A DNA stretch of 64,000 nt from Curtobacterium sp. MCBD17_035 (GCF_003234815.2 NZ_CP126279.1:3340809-3404808); one strand, 5' to 3'. Positions 11,300 to 20,375 are shown, counted from the stretch's first letter. Translations and numbers: made by a program. The notes: generated from the sequence alone by a model not told the origin.

Positions 11300-12163
11300 T
11301 CAGGCCGTGTGGAAGCGGCGGAAGGCTTCCTCGAGCGTCTCGGTCGGGTGACCGATCAGCGTGGAGAGGACCGTCGAGGGTCCGTCGAGCGCGCCGTCGG
11401 CGACGGCGGCGTCGAGGCCGACGAGGAACCCGATCGTGCCTTCGTCGAGACCTGCAGCGACGAGTGCCTCCTGGTGCTCCTCCGACGAGACGCCGGCGTA
11501 CGCGACGTCGCGTCCGAGGACACGGCTGGCAGTGGCGGCGAACTCGGCGCCGTCCCAGGCGGTGTCGCCGGCGAGCTCGAGTGTCTCGCCGCGATGCGCG
11601 TCCGTTGCGGCGACGACGGCTGCCGCTTCGGCGTAGTCGGAGCGGGAGGCCGAGGCGATCCGGCCGGTGCCGCTGCTGGCGAGCCACTGGCTGGTCGCGG
11701 CGATCTGGGCGAACGCCTGCTCGTAGTTCTCGTTGTACCAGTTGTTCCGGAGCACGGTCGCGGTGACGGGTGAGGCCGCGAGGAGGTCCTCGGTGGCCTT
11801 GTGCTCGGGTGCGACGAACAGCGTCGACGTGTCGGCGCGGGGAGCGCTGGTGTAGACGATGTGCTGCACGCCGGCCTGTTCCGCGGCGCGGATGGCGTTG
11901 GTGTGCTGCGGGACACGCTGGCCCACCTCGCTGCCGGAGACGAGCACCAGGGTATCGATGCCGTGGAACGCGGCCTGGAGGGCGTCCGGGTCGGTGTAGT
12001 CGGCGACTGCGGTGCGGACACCGTGGTCGAGGAACAGTGTCGAGAGGCGGTCGGCGTTGCGGCCGACCGCGACGACGTCATCGGCAGCGAGGCCGCGGGC
12101 GAGGAGGTGCTCGACGATCAGGCGGCCGAGTTGACCGGTCGCGCCAGTGACGGCGATCGTCAC
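11300..12163 (-). CDS. NmrA-like NAD(P)-dependent oxidoreductase (QorB-like)
   Basis: 287 residues. The N-terminal nucleotide-binding motif TGATGQLG is followed by the segment YTSAPRADTS, typical of YtfG/QorB-type quinone reductases. The start GTG 12163 overlaps the stop of the upstream gene by four bases (GTGA). It is the last gene of a three-gene operon with DoxX and an F420-reductase-like protein, which points to detoxification of quinones or electrophiles. Confidence 0.85.
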   Translation of the reverse strand: MTIAVTGATGQLGRLIVEHLLARGLAADDVVAVGRNADRLSTLFLDHGVRTAVADYTDPDALQAAFHGIDTLVLVSGSEVGQRVPQHTNAIRAAEQAGVQHIVYTSAPRADTSTLFVAPEHKATEDLLAASPVTATVLRNNWYNENYEQAFAQIAATSQWLASSGTGRIASASRSDYAEAAAVVAATDAHRGETLELAGDTAWDGAEFAATASRVLGRDVAYAGVSSEEHQEALVAAGLDEGTIGFLVGLDAAVADGALDGPSTVLSTLIGHPTETLEEAFRRFHTA

Positions 12164-12732
12164 TTGATGACCCCGAGACCGTCGGTCCATCCGATCTGCT
12201 CGGAGACGGCCAGGCCCATCTGGAGGTAGCCGATGCCCTCGAGCTCGTGGGCGCGGGCGAGGGGGCCGGCGTCGTACGCGTCGAGGCCACCGGCGGTGAT
12301 CGCTTCGCGGAGGGCGGCCTTCGCGTCGGCGTCGTCGCCGGCGATGAGGACGGCGGTCTTCTTGCCGCCGACGCTCTTCGCGGCAAGCGCGGAGGCGAAG
12401 TTGGTGTTGAACGCCTTGACGACGCGGGACTCGGGCAGGCGGGCGGCGAGGTCCGCGGCGCCGCTGCCGGCGTCGAAGGCGACGGGCTGGAAGGTGGCGA
12501 AGTCGACGGTGTTGGTGATGTCGACGACGGTCTTGCCGCCGAGGGCGGCCTTGTACTTGTCGGCGATCTCGGGGAGGGCCGCGTACGGGACGGCGAGGAC
12601 GACGATGTCGCCGGCGAAGGAGGTGGGCTCGTCGGAGTGCTTGATGGACTCGACGGTGGCGCCGCCGTCGGAGAAGACGGAGGCGATCGCGGTGCCCATG
12701 TTGCCGGTACCGAGGATGCTGATGCTGGTCAT
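12160..12732 (-). CDS. NADPH-dependent F420 reductase-like protein
   Basis: 190 residues, NpdG/coenzyme F420-binding superfamily. It has GTGNMGTAIA at the N-terminus as the NADP-binding loop, DITNTVDF and KAFNTNFA as conserved family segments, and a C-terminal EGIGYLQM. Shorter and simpler than ketol reductoisomerases. It overlaps the following gene by four bases and follows DoxX by 46 bp. Whether it really uses F420 cannot be told from sequence. Confidence 0.82.
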   Translation of the reverse strand: MTSISILGTGNMGTAIASVFSDGGATVESIKHSDEPTSFAGDIVVLAVPYAALPEIADKYKAALGGKTVVDITNTVDFATFQPVAFDAGSGAADLAARLPESRVVKAFNTNFASALAAKSVGGKKTAVLIAGDDADAKAALREAITAGGLDAYDAGPLARAHELEGIGYLQMGLAVSEQIGWTDGLGVIK

Positions 12733-12778
12733 GATGTGTGCTCCTGTTTCAGAGGTGGTGCGGTTGGAGAGGGTGAGT

Positions 12779-13141
12779 TCAGAGGGCGATGAAGCCGAGG
12801 ATCGCGCTGACGATCGAGAGGATCATCAGGACGATCGGCGCCGCCGGAGATTCCTTGCGGCGCAGGTGCACGACCACGGCGCCGAGCATGAGGACCGCGA
12901 GGAGGATCGCAGCGATCGGGGTGAGGATCGGCGCGATACCGAGCAGCAGCGGCAGGATCAGACCGATCGCGCCGAGAACCTCGGCGAGGCCGATGAGCTT
13001 GACGTGGCTGCTGGCGAAGTCGGCCGCCCAGCCCATCCCGCTGCTGGCGAGGGCCTCGGTCGGGCGTGCCAGCTTCATCAGGCCGGCTCCGAGGAACGCG
13101 AGCGCCAGGAGGCCATTGATGATCCAGAGTGCGATGAGCAT
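12779..13141 (-). CDS. DoxX family membrane protein
   Basis: 120 residues and four helices, with the family pattern of a GLMKL segment after helix 1 and the E-containing helix VKLIGLAEVLGAIGLI. ATG 13141 follows AAGGAAG. First gene of the operon and divergent from a MarR gene; the shared gap carries two palindromes. DoxX proteins are linked to redox stress and thiosulfate/quinone metabolism. Confidence 0.88.
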   Translation of the reverse strand: MLIALWIINGLLALAFLGAGLMKLARPTEALASSGMGWAADFASSHVKLIGLAEVLGAIGLILPLLLGIAPILTPIAAILLAVLMLGAVVVHLRRKESPAAPIVLMILSIVSAILGFIAL

Positions 13142-13154
13142 GATCTTCCTTGTG

Positions 13155-13209
13155 CTTGAACGTTGAAGTAACGAGAGCGACAGTACACACCGTTTTGTTG
13201 AACGGTCAA
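13155..13209. promoter_or_regulatory. Divergent MarR operator region (DoxX operon / MarR)
   Basis: Contains the near-perfect palindrome CTTGAACGTTGAAG (13155-13168) and TTGAACGGTCAA (13198-13209). On the minus strand TTGACC and TACTGT, about 18 bp apart, form a promoter for the DoxX operon overlapped by the second site. The same core, including TTCAACAAAACGG, recurs at 14411-14459. Confidence 0.6.
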
Positions 13210-13232
13210 GTTTTTTCTGCGACGATGTGCGC

Positions 13233-13745
13233 ATGGACGAACCGCGCTGGCTCAACAAGACCGAGGCGGCAGCCTGGATGGATCTCCTTGCGATCATCGA
13301 GCTGCTGCCTTCGGCCCTCGACGCTCAGCTCAAGCGTGACTTCGGGATGACCCGCTTCGAGTACAACGTTCTCTCGATGCTGAGCGAGTCGCCCGATGAC
13401 AGCGCCCCGATGAGCAGCCTCGCCTTCCTCACCAACGGCTCACTCTCCCGTCTGTCGCACGCGGTGACGAAGCTCGAGAAGCGTGGGTGGGTGCGTCGAG
13501 TGCCGTCCGAGACGGACAAGCGCTCTCTCGTAGCCACCCTGACCGCCGAGGGTCGAGCGCTCATCGAGCGAGCGGCACCGCATCACGTCGAGGAGGCTCG
13601 GCGGGCGTTCTTCAACGCCATCCCGCCCGAGCGGGTCGGTGATCTTGCAGAGATCCTGCGGCCGATCGCCGCGAACCTCCTGACACCGGACGCCGACTGC
13701 GGGCCGGCGGCGCGCGCCGCCGCTGCGCCGGTGGCTCACGACTGA
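13233..13745 (+). CDS. MarR family transcriptional regulator
   Basis: 170 residues from ATG 13233 (GTG 13227 two codons earlier is possible). Winged helix-turn-helix: SSLAFLTNGSLSRLSHAVTKLEKRGWV, read in two parts as SSLAFLTNGSLSRLSHAV and TKLEKRGWV, then the wing at ETDKRSLVATLT. Divergent from the DoxX operon. No cysteine in the DNA-binding domain, but one occurs near the C-terminus. It likely represses itself, the DoxX operon and the VOC gene at 14526. Confidence 0.9.
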   Translation: MDEPRWLNKTEAAAWMDLLAIIELLPSALDAQLKRDFGMTRFEYNVLSMLSESPDDSAPMSSLAFLTNGSLSRLSHAVTKLEKRGWVRRVPSETDKRSLVATLTAEGRALIERAAPHHVEEARRAFFNAIPPERVGDLAEILRPIAANLLTPDADCGPAARAAAAPVAHD

Positions 13746-13867
13746 CCTACGACTCCACAGGCCGCCCACTCCACAGACCCCCGACCGCTCGGACTGGCAC
13801 CCGTCAGTCCGTTGCTCCGCCGTGCCCGCTCATCCGATGCGGCCGCCCCTCTCAGAACGGAAGTCCC

Positions 13868-14290
13868 ATGAGCACGATCGACACGACCACCCGCCGCCCG
13901 AGCAGGGTTCGCGGAGTTCTCATCGCGACGGTCCTCGCCGCCGTCATCGGCAGCATCGCCAACGCGATCATCGCCGTGAGCGCCCTGGCGGCCGGTGCTG
14001 ACACGGCAGTACAGGGCCTGACGGCGCCGGCGTACGTCACCTTCACCGTCGTCGGCGTCCTGGTCGGTGCGATCGGGTGGGCGCTCATCAGCCGCACGCG
14101 GTCGGCTGGACGGGTGCTCGCGATTCTCGTCCCGGTCGTGCTCGTGCTCTCCCTCATCCCCGACGTGCTCCTCGCCGTCAGTGGTGACTCCCCGATGATG
14201 ACCGCGGGCGTGGCGCTCGGCATCATGCACCTCGTGACGACGGCGGTTGCGGTGCCGCTCTACCGCACGTTCCTCCCGATCGCGCGCTGA
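13868..14290 (+). CDS. DUF6069-like four-helix membrane protein
   Basis: 140 residues with four predicted helices (about 18-42, 57-77, 84-104 and 112-133). It resembles DUF6069 proteins of actinobacteria. GGAAG precedes ATG 13868. Downstream of MarR by 122 bp, and followed by a terminator. Function unknown. Confidence 0.72.
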   Translation: MSTIDTTTRRPSRVRGVLIATVLAAVIGSIANAIIAVSALAAGADTAVQGLTAPAYVTFTVVGVLVGAIGWALISRTRSAGRVLAILVPVVLVLSLIPDVLLAVSGDSPMMTAGVALGIMHLVTTAVAVPLYRTFLPIAR

Positions 14291-14304
14291 CATCTCTTTC
14301 CGCT

Positions 14305-14341
14305 CGCCAGCCGATGCGACGCCTTCGTCGCTCGGCTGGCG
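14305..14341. terminator. Hairpin terminator after the DUF6069-like gene
   Basis: Arms CGCCAGCCG (14305-14313) and CGGCTGGCG (14333-14341), with a secondary inner stem GACG/CGTC. Confidence 0.65.
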
Positions 14342-14410
14342 GGCGTCCTGTATCCAGGCCCGCTACTGCTGCGACGAACCATCAGGAATGTTCTGCAGCA
14401 GATGGTTGGC

Positions 14411-14459
14411 TCTTCAACAAAACGGCGTACAGTGGTCTTCGGTGCTTGATCTTTCAAGT
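14411..14459 (+). promoter_or_regulatory. Second MarR-type operator/promoter, before the VOC gene
   Basis: Carries CTTCAACAAAACGG (14413-14426), the same core as in the DoxX/MarR gap on the other strand, and the palindrome CTTGATCTTTCAAG (14446-14459). TTGGCT and TACAGT, 16 bp apart, form a plausible promoter around the shared core. Confidence 0.55.
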
Positions 14460-14525
14460 AACTCCGGGTTCGGGCAGCAGCGCGGCCCGGGACCCACGCC
14501 GACGTCGAACTCTGCAGGAGCAGCA

Positions 14526-15455
14526 ATGAATCCCCTCGACACTTCTTCGGACCCGCGCCCCGCCCCGAACGCGGCCGCGCCTGGCACCCCGGACCGTGAG
14601 GTCGCGGAGTTCGGCGCCGTGCACCTCGAGGTCACCGACCTCGGCCGTTCCACCGCGTTCTGGACCGATGTCATCGGTCTCGTCCTGCGGTCCGAGTCCC
14701 AGGACGAGGTCGAGCTCGGTACGAAGGCGCGGACGCTCGTCACCCTGCACCCGGGCGCTCAGACCGGGTTCCTGCAGGGCCACAGCGGGCTCTACCACCT
14801 CGCCGTGCACCCGCCGACAGAAGCGGACTTCGCACGGATCCTGCTCCGCCTCATCCGGGTCGGCTGGCAGATCTCGCCGACCGACCACATCATGTCGAAG
14901 GCGATCTACCTCCTCGACCCGGACGGTATCACCGTCGAGATCACCCTCGAGACGCCGGAACGTCTCCTCGAGTTCCGCATGGACGACAACGGGCCGTCCG
15001 TGATCCGCCAGGACGGCACTCGCTCCAACGGTCGTGAACCGCTCGACGTCCGCGCCGTCCTCGCCGCACTGCCCGATGACGACACCACCCTTCCCGTGCC
15101 GGAGGGCACGAAGATCGGCCATGTTCACCTGTACGTCGGTGACCTCGAAGCCGCATACGACTTCTACCGCACGTTCGGGTTCAACCAGGCCGTGTGGGCA
15201 CCCCGCTTCCACATGGGCGACCTCGGTGGTGGCGGCGCGTTCAACCACCGCATCGCAGTGAACACCTGGCAAGGCGTCGGCGCACCGCAATCACCCGCAG
15301 GGACCGCCCGCATGCGCGCCTTCACCCTCCGCCTCGACACCCACGAGCGCCTCGACCACGTCCTGGGAACCGTCGACGGACCCATCGAGGAATCCGACGC
15401 CGGCTTCCTCGTCCGAGACCCGAGCCTGAACACGCTGCTGCTCTCCGCCAACTGA
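14526..15455 (+). CDS. Two-domain VOC/glyoxalase-type dioxygenase
   Basis: 309 residues with two vicinal-oxygen-chelate modules. The first starts FGAVHLEVTDLGRSTAFW and the second GHVHLYVGDLEAAYDFY. Metal ligands are visible as H at the starts of both modules, H in GLYHLAVH and E in GITVEITLE. The overall layout matches CatE-like catechol 2,3-dioxygenases that act on aromatic or quinol substrates. ATG 14526 follows GGAG. It is under a promoter with the same motif as the DoxX operon, consistent with MhqR-like quinone-stress regulons of other bacteria (inference). Confidence 0.85.
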   Translation: MNPLDTSSDPRPAPNAAAPGTPDREVAEFGAVHLEVTDLGRSTAFWTDVIGLVLRSESQDEVELGTKARTLVTLHPGAQTGFLQGHSGLYHLAVHPPTEADFARILLRLIRVGWQISPTDHIMSKAIYLLDPDGITVEITLETPERLLEFRMDDNGPSVIRQDGTRSNGREPLDVRAVLAALPDDDTTLPVPEGTKIGHVHLYVGDLEAAYDFYRTFGFNQAVWAPRFHMGDLGGGGAFNHRIAVNTWQGVGAPQSPAGTARMRAFTLRLDTHERLDHVLGTVDGPIEESDAGFLVRDPSLNTLLLSAN

Positions 15456-15533
15456 CCACCGCCCGCAGCCCGGGCATCACACGACCTCACCCACAAGCTC
15501 GTGAGTGACCGCTCCCAGCCGAAGGACAAGACC

Positions 15534-15950
15534 ATGAGTACCACCGACGACAACAAGACCATCGCCCGCACCTTCTACGACGCCTACAACGGCGGCGACC
15601 TGCAGGGCGCGTTCGACACCTACATCTCCCAGGAGCTCGTCAACCACACCAACGGCGGCGCGATGAACAGGGACATGTGGATGGGTTCCGACCTCGCCGC
15701 GAAGACCGCGGTCCCCGACCAGACCATGACGATCCTCGGCCAGGCCGCCGACGGCGACACCGTCTACACCCACTGGGTCCTCGAAGGCACCTTCAGCAAC
15801 GGCGACCTGTTCGGCGTCCCTGCCAACGGCAACGCGACCCGCCTCGAAGCCGTCGCCGTCGCCGTCGATGTCATCCGCGACGGCCAGATCGTCGAGCACA
15901 ATGCCATCGGCGACATGTCCGCCTTCATGAGCCAGCTCACCGCTCAGTGA
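15534..15950 (+). CDS. SnoaL-like/nuclear-transport-factor-2 fold protein
   Basis: 138 residues, with IARTFYDAYNGGDLQGAFDTY at the N-terminus being the usual NTF2/SnoaL opening helix; further NHTNGG and THWVLEGTF follow, as in ester cyclases. ATG 15534 follows GAAGGA. 78 bp downstream of the VOC gene and probably in the same transcript. Enzymatic role unproven. Confidence 0.8.
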   Translation: MSTTDDNKTIARTFYDAYNGGDLQGAFDTYISQELVNHTNGGAMNRDMWMGSDLAAKTAVPDQTMTILGQAADGDTVYTHWVLEGTFSNGDLFGVPANGNATRLEAVAVAVDVIRDGQIVEHNAIGDMSAFMSQLTAQ

Positions 15951-16026
15951 GCACCGTCCACGAGCTGATGCAATAGCCGACTCACTCGACAGTCGGCGAA
16001 AGCGGAATGATCGCTGGCGGGACCGC

Positions 16027-16071
16027 ACCGGATGAGCCGGGGTCGAGCACAGCTCCCCCGGCTCATCCGGT
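16027..16071. terminator. Strong bidirectional terminator
   Basis: Perfect 16-bp arms (16027-16042 and 16056-16071) with a 13-base loop, between the convergent SnoaL-like gene and the grpB remnant. Confidence 0.85.
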
Positions 16072-16655
16072 CACCTTCGACTCCGCCAGCTGTTTCAGTA
16101 GCCGATCCGGCTGCGGGCAGCAGCGGCGTCACTTGTCGTAGACGGCCGCCGACGGAAGGCCCCGCTCGGCCCGCGCTCGATCGACTATGCCCTGAATCAC
16201 CGCTGTTTTTGCAGAGTTGTAGGACGCGCTCTGCCCGCGCGCCGCGGCGGCGGCAGCAATCTTCGCGGACTCGTAGTACGCCGCGTCGGCAGGATGCGAC
16301 AGCAGCCAGTCGCGCAAGATGCGCTGGTTGTTCTCTTCCCACTCAACAGCTGGAAAGAAGTGGGCGATGTGGGTGCGTTGCCCCTCGCGTTCGAACAGCA
16401 TCACGAGGTGCGAGCGAACCCCGCTGCCGATATGCCATCCGCTAGCTTCCAGGCGGTCCCGGTGAGCGTCGAAGTCGCCGCGGTCACGGATCCGAACAGC
16501 AAGGTCGATGATCGGCTTCGCCCTCAGGCCCGGAATGGACGTCGACCCGATGTGTTCGACTAGCCAGTCGGCGTTGCCCAGCCGCTTCAACTCGGCAGCG
16601 GCAGCCTCGAACTGTTCCGCCCCGTGTCTGATGGAGGCTCTCAATCCACGGGAGG

Positions 16656-16985
16656 ATGAGAGTCATGGGAGCACCGAGGAAGTACCCGGAGGAGCTTCGG
16701 GAGCGAGCGGTCAGGCTCGCGGTGGAAGCACGCCGCGAGCCGGCAACGAGATCCGGTGCGTTGCGTCGGATCGGTGAGCAACTCGGGATCAATCCGGAGA
16801 CGTTGCGGAACTGGGTGCAGCAAGCCGAGATCGATGCCGGCGACCGGCCAGGCGTGACCACTGACGACGCGGCCAGGATCGCGGAGTTGGAGCGTGAGGT
16901 CCGCGAGCTGCGGCGGGCCAACGCGATCTTGAAGTCGGCGTCGGCTTTCTTCGCGGCGGAGCTCGACCGCCCGTCCAGCAGATGA
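16656..16985 (+). CDS. IS3 family transposase OrfA
   Basis: 109 residues. An N-terminal helix-turn-helix (KYPEELRERAVRLAVEAR through LGINPETLRNWVQQAE) binds the IS ends. A C-terminal leucine-zipper-like helix (IAELEREVRELRRANAILK) is typical of IS3 OrfA. Its stop overlaps the orfB ATG by four bases; production of an OrfAB fusion by frameshifting is possible but no slippery heptamer is obvious. Confidence 0.92.
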   Translation: MRVMGAPRKYPEELRERAVRLAVEARREPATRSGALRRIGEQLGINPETLRNWVQQAEIDAGDRPGVTTDDAARIAELEREVRELRRANAILKSASAFFAAELDRPSSR

Positions 16986-17899
16986 TCACGTTCATCGACC
17001 AGCGCAAAGCCGAGTTTGGGGTCGAGCCGATCTGTCGCACGTTGCAGGTCGCCCCGTCGAGCTACTACGCCGCCAAGGCGCGGCCGCCGTCGGCCCGATC
17101 GATCAGCGACGCCACTCGCGTCGTCGAGGTGGAGCGGGTACACCGGACGAACTACGGCGTCTATGGCGCCCGGAAGGTGCACGCGCAATTGCATCGGGAA
17201 GGCCATCTGATGGCCCGCTGCACCGTTGAACGCCTGATGCGGGTCGCCGGGTTGCAGGGCGTCTCGAAGCGGAAGGGCCCGAAGACGACGGTTCCAGGTC
17301 CGGTCGGGGATCGACCCGCGGATCTGGTCCAGCGGGCGTTCACCGCGACCGGCCCGGATCAGCTCTGGGTGGCGGACATCACCTACATCCGCACGTTCTC
17401 CGGCTGGGTCTACGCCGCGTTCGTCACCGACGTGTTCTCCCGCCGGATCGTGGGTTGGCAGCTGTCGAGGAACATGCGCACCGATCTCGTCCTGGACGCC
17501 CTCGAGATGGGCATCTGGACGAGGCAACGCGAACACCGCGATCTGACGCGACTGATCCATCACAGCGACCGCGGCGTGCAATACCGAGCAATCCGCTACA
17601 CCGAACGGCTTGCAGAAGCCGGTGCGGTCGCGTCCGTCGGGTCGAAGGGCGACAGCTACGACAACGCGCTCGCGGAGGCGGTGAACTCGATCTTCAAAGC
17701 CGAATTGATCCGCCACCGCGGTCCCTGGCGGGGCATCGAGGACCTCGAGATCGCGACCGTCGAGTACATCGACTGGTTCAACCACCGCCGCCTCCACGGC
17801 GAACTCGGCATGGTCCCGCCGGTCGAGTTTGAGCACGACCACTACCGGCACAACCCCGCTCCGATTACCGTCGAGGCGGCACTACCGAGCCTCCACTAA
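16982..17899 (+). CDS. IS3 family transposase OrfB (DDE integrase)
   Basis: 305 residues with the rve integrase core. Catalytic residues are visible: D in WVADITYI, D in HHSDRGVQY and E in NALAEAVNSIFK with the following K. The N-terminal HTH_21-type helix bundle has NYGVYGARKV. Ends with FNHRRLHGELGMVPP as in the family. Full length. Confidence 0.94.
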   Translation: MITFIDQRKAEFGVEPICRTLQVAPSSYYAAKARPPSARSISDATRVVEVERVHRTNYGVYGARKVHAQLHREGHLMARCTVERLMRVAGLQGVSKRKGPKTTVPGPVGDRPADLVQRAFTATGPDQLWVADITYIRTFSGWVYAAFVTDVFSRRIVGWQLSRNMRTDLVLDALEMGIWTRQREHRDLTRLIHHSDRGVQYRAIRYTERLAEAGAVASVGSKGDSYDNALAEAVNSIFKAELIRHRGPWRGIEDLEIATVEYIDWFNHRRLHGELGMVPPVEFEHDHYRHNPAPITVEAALPSLH

Positions 17900-17990
17900 A
17901 TCCGGGGCGGAACAAACTGCTCGGGCCAGCGACGATCATACGGAACCAGCACGATTCGCACTGTAGAGGGTTGTCCGGTAGTGGATCCGT

Positions 17991-18916
17991 GGGTTCAGCT
18001 GGTCGTTGCAACACCACCGTGATTCGGAGTGTTGCAGATGGGATCGAGGCTGGAACAGCGTGCCCGTGAGGCACGATTTTGGGAGCCACTCGGACAAGGC
18101 CTGAGCAGGCCGGCTGCTTGCGATGCTGTCGGAGTGCATCCACGTCAGGGATACCGATGGTTCAAAGCTGCTCACGGGAAGAACCCGTTCGAGCGAGTGC
18201 CCCGCTCCGGGAGGTACCGATGCACGTGTCCCACGAGACGATCTACCAATCCCCGTTCGTTCAGGGCCGCGGGCACCTTCGCGCTGACCTGCACAAACAC
18301 CTCCGCACCGGCCGCGCCATCCGTCGCCACCGGGGTGAGCCCCGGCGGGCGTCGTGGTCAAAGATCCGGGACATGGTCCTGATCAGTGAACGTCCCGCCG
18401 AGGTCGACGACCGCGCCGTTCCCGGGCACTGGGAAGGCGATCTGATCGTCGGGATCAACGCCAGGAGCGCGATCGGCACCCTGGTCGAACGCACGACCCG
18501 GTACGTGATGCTGCTGCACCTGCCTGACGGGCACAGCGCCGACGCCGTCCGCGATGCGATGATCCCCACCATCCAGACCCTGCCCGAGCATCTCCGCCGT
18601 TCGTTGACATGGGATCAGGGCTCGGAGCTTGCCCGGCACAAAGACATCACGCTCGCCACCGACATCGCGATCTACTTCTGCGACCCGCACAAGCCCTGGC
18701 AGCGCGGCTCGAACGAGAACACCAACGGCGTGCTCCGGCAGTACTTCCCGAAGTTCACTGACCTCACCGTCCGCAGCCCGGAACGGCTCCTCGAAGTCGC
18801 CACGGAGCTCAACGGACGACCCCGCAAGACCCTTGGCCACCGCACCCCAGTAGAAGCATTCGAAGGGCTACTCTCGGACCCGAAACAACCACCCGTTGCG
18901 ACGACCCCGTGAAACC
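17991..18916 (+). mobile_element. IS30-family element with internal deletion
   Basis: The left end begins GGGTTCAGCTGGTCGTTGC and the right end, read inward, GGTTTCACGGGGTCGTCGC, giving imperfect terminal repeats. The left boundary is supported by a second copy of this end at 31487-31526, where similarity stops at the same base. At 926 bp it is shorter than a full IS30 element, because the middle of the transposase is missing. Confidence 0.8.
18038..18912 (+). pseudogene. IS30 family transposase, internally deleted
   Basis: The first frame (from ATG 18038) gives the N-terminal part SRPAACDAVGVHPRQGYRWF. After about 18215 similarity continues in another frame with MHVSHETIYQSPFVQGRG and the catalytic core (GHWEGDLIVG, LTWDQGSELA, and ENTNGVLRQYFPK, holding D, D and E). 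The central helix-turn-helix region expected between them is absent and the frame changes, so it cannot make a normal enzyme. Confidence 0.85.
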
Positions 18917-19004
18917 GCCGGTCGTTCATCGGACGCTGAGCACCGCTACGCCGACGGCGCCAGTCGTCTCGCTTGCGGATGGCTTACCGGGCGCCAATTA
19001 CGCG

Positions 19005-19223
19005 TTAACGCTTCCGGCGGTCTTCCCGCCTTAGCACCACTGAGAACGCGGCCACGAAGATGACCCAGCAGGCGACTTGCACCACTTGGCCGACTGACGG
19101 TTCACCCACCAGACGCAGAACCGCAAAGAGCAAAGCGAATGCCCCGAAGATGATCGCGACGATGAACCACCTGCGCGTCTTGCGCCAGGCCCGCTGATTC
19201 GGTGTCCCTTCGGGCCTACTCAC
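19005..19223 (-). CDS. Small two-helix membrane protein
   Basis: 72 residues from GTG 19223 with two hydrophobic helices (WFIVAIIFGAFALLFAVL and VVQVACWVIFVAAFSVVL) and a basic tail. No clear ribosome-binding site and no family recognised. Divergent from the DUF2332 gene. Confidence 0.5.
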   Translation of the reverse strand: MSRPEGTPNQRAWRKTRRWFIVAIIFGAFALLFAVLRLVGEPSVGQVVQVACWVIFVAAFSVVLRREDRRKR

Positions 19224-19316
19224 GGCGGCACCATCATGTCGGCAGCGTACCGGCAGCTCCTGTCCCGCAGTGGATCGGCTCCCGGGCTTGGCAAGTGCCT
19301 TCCGTAGGATGCGTCT

Positions 19317-20282
19317 GTGGGTGTGGCTGGGGAGAAGTATCGGGCGTGGGCGCAAGTCGAAGCGCATGGCATCTCCGATCTGTACTTCGACTGGGCGACT
19401 GGGATCGCAGCCGATGAGTACATCGTGAAGCTGGTCGAGGAGCTGCCCACGACGAAGCGGCAACCGAACCTTGTCTTCGCTTCGGCCCGGATGGCTGGTG
19501 TTCCTCTCGTGCCCTACAAGGAGGCAAGGAGTGAGTTCATGGCCAGGTGGGATGCGATCCGCGGGATTGCACTCACCCACGCCACGCAGACGAACGAAGT
19601 CCGCCGGTGTGCCGTGCTCTTGCCTGAATTAGCGAAGATCACCGGACCGATCGCCTTGCTCGAAGTTGGAGCGTCTGCGGGATTGTGCCTGTACCCGGAC
19701 AAGTACGCCTACCGCTTCGTCACCGAACGCGGAGTGGACGAACTGGCACCTGCAAGCGGCAGCGCTGTTGCGCTCGAAACCGAGCTGCGCGGGCGTCCTG
19801 CTCCGACGAACCTCCCGGAGATCGTCTGGCGTGCCGGCATCGACGTGAACCCTCTCGACATCGCGGATCCGGTGTCACTGGAATGGCTAGAGACACTCGT
19901 GTGGCCCGAGCATGACGAGCGCCGCCGGAATCTGCACGCGGCGGCATCCGTCGTTGCGGCAGAGCGGCCGCAGCTGGTGGCTGGTGACCTGAATGAAGTG
20001 TTCGAGGAGCTCGCCGCGCAGGCACCAGCTGACGCGACGTTGGTCGTCTTCCACAGCGCCGTGCTCGTGTACCTGAGCCAGGACGCGCGCGAGTCGTTCG
20101 TCGGCAAAGTGCGCACCAGCGGTGCTGTGTGGATCAGTAACGAAGGCAAGTCGGTACTCCCGGAGATTGCGACGCAGCTACCGGCAGACGCCGAGAACGG
20201 CACCGTCCTGGCAGTCAACGGCACACCCGTCGCCATCGTCGGCCCACACGGACAGTTCTTCCACGCTCTCGCCGACTCCTGA
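19317..20282 (+). CDS. DUF2332 domain-containing protein
   Basis: 321 residues. Conserved DUF2332 features are the segment LLEVGASAGLCLYPDKYAY near residue 110 and LVVFHSAVLVYLS near 240. The Gly-rich strand-turn resembles an AdoMet-binding motif, and the family is often regarded as methyltransferase-like, but no activity is known to me. GTG 19317 start with a weak AGGA upstream. Single-gene unit. Confidence 0.85.
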   Translation: MGVAGEKYRAWAQVEAHGISDLYFDWATGIAADEYIVKLVEELPTTKRQPNLVFASARMAGVPLVPYKEARSEFMARWDAIRGIALTHATQTNEVRRCAVLLPELAKITGPIALLEVGASAGLCLYPDKYAYRFVTERGVDELAPASGSAVALETELRGRPAPTNLPEIVWRAGIDVNPLDIADPVSLEWLETLVWPEHDERRRNLHAAASVVAAERPQLVAGDLNEVFEELAAQAPADATLVVFHSAVLVYLSQDARESFVGKVRTSGAVWISNEGKSVLPEIATQLPADAENGTVLAVNGTPVAIVGPHGQFFHALADS

Positions 20283-20375
20283 TCGGACGACAGCGCGGCG
20301 TGCCCGGCGAGGGATCCTCCACCGGCCATCGGCGGTGGTACGCGCGAGAGCGCTGCGGTGGATGTGCGGCGTCGC

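Larger units (their letters stand above)
16613..17914 (+). mobile_element. Complete IS3-family insertion sequence
   Basis: 1302 bp. The ends are a 28-bp imperfect inverted repeat beginning TGTTCCGCCCCG and ending with TGGAGGCTC in both ends. It is flanked by 3-bp direct repeats AAC (16610-16612 and 17915-17917). Contains orfA and orfB with intact DDE residues, so it is probably still active. Confidence 0.92.
16129..17961 (-). pseudogene. grpB family gene interrupted by an IS3 element
   Basis: The 3' part (16129-16612) encodes the GrpB/UPF0157 core with HIGSTSIPGLRAKPIIDLAV, and the 5' part lies beyond the insertion at 17915-17961. Removing the IS and one copy of the 3-bp duplication restores an in-frame join reading LVPYDRRWPEQFEAAAAEL, a typical GrpB N-terminus. 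A possible GTG start at 17961 lies about 30 bp from the neighbouring IS30 end, so a short piece of the true N-terminus may also be lost. Family members are nucleotidyltransferase-like. The gene is broken here. Confidence 0.88.
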
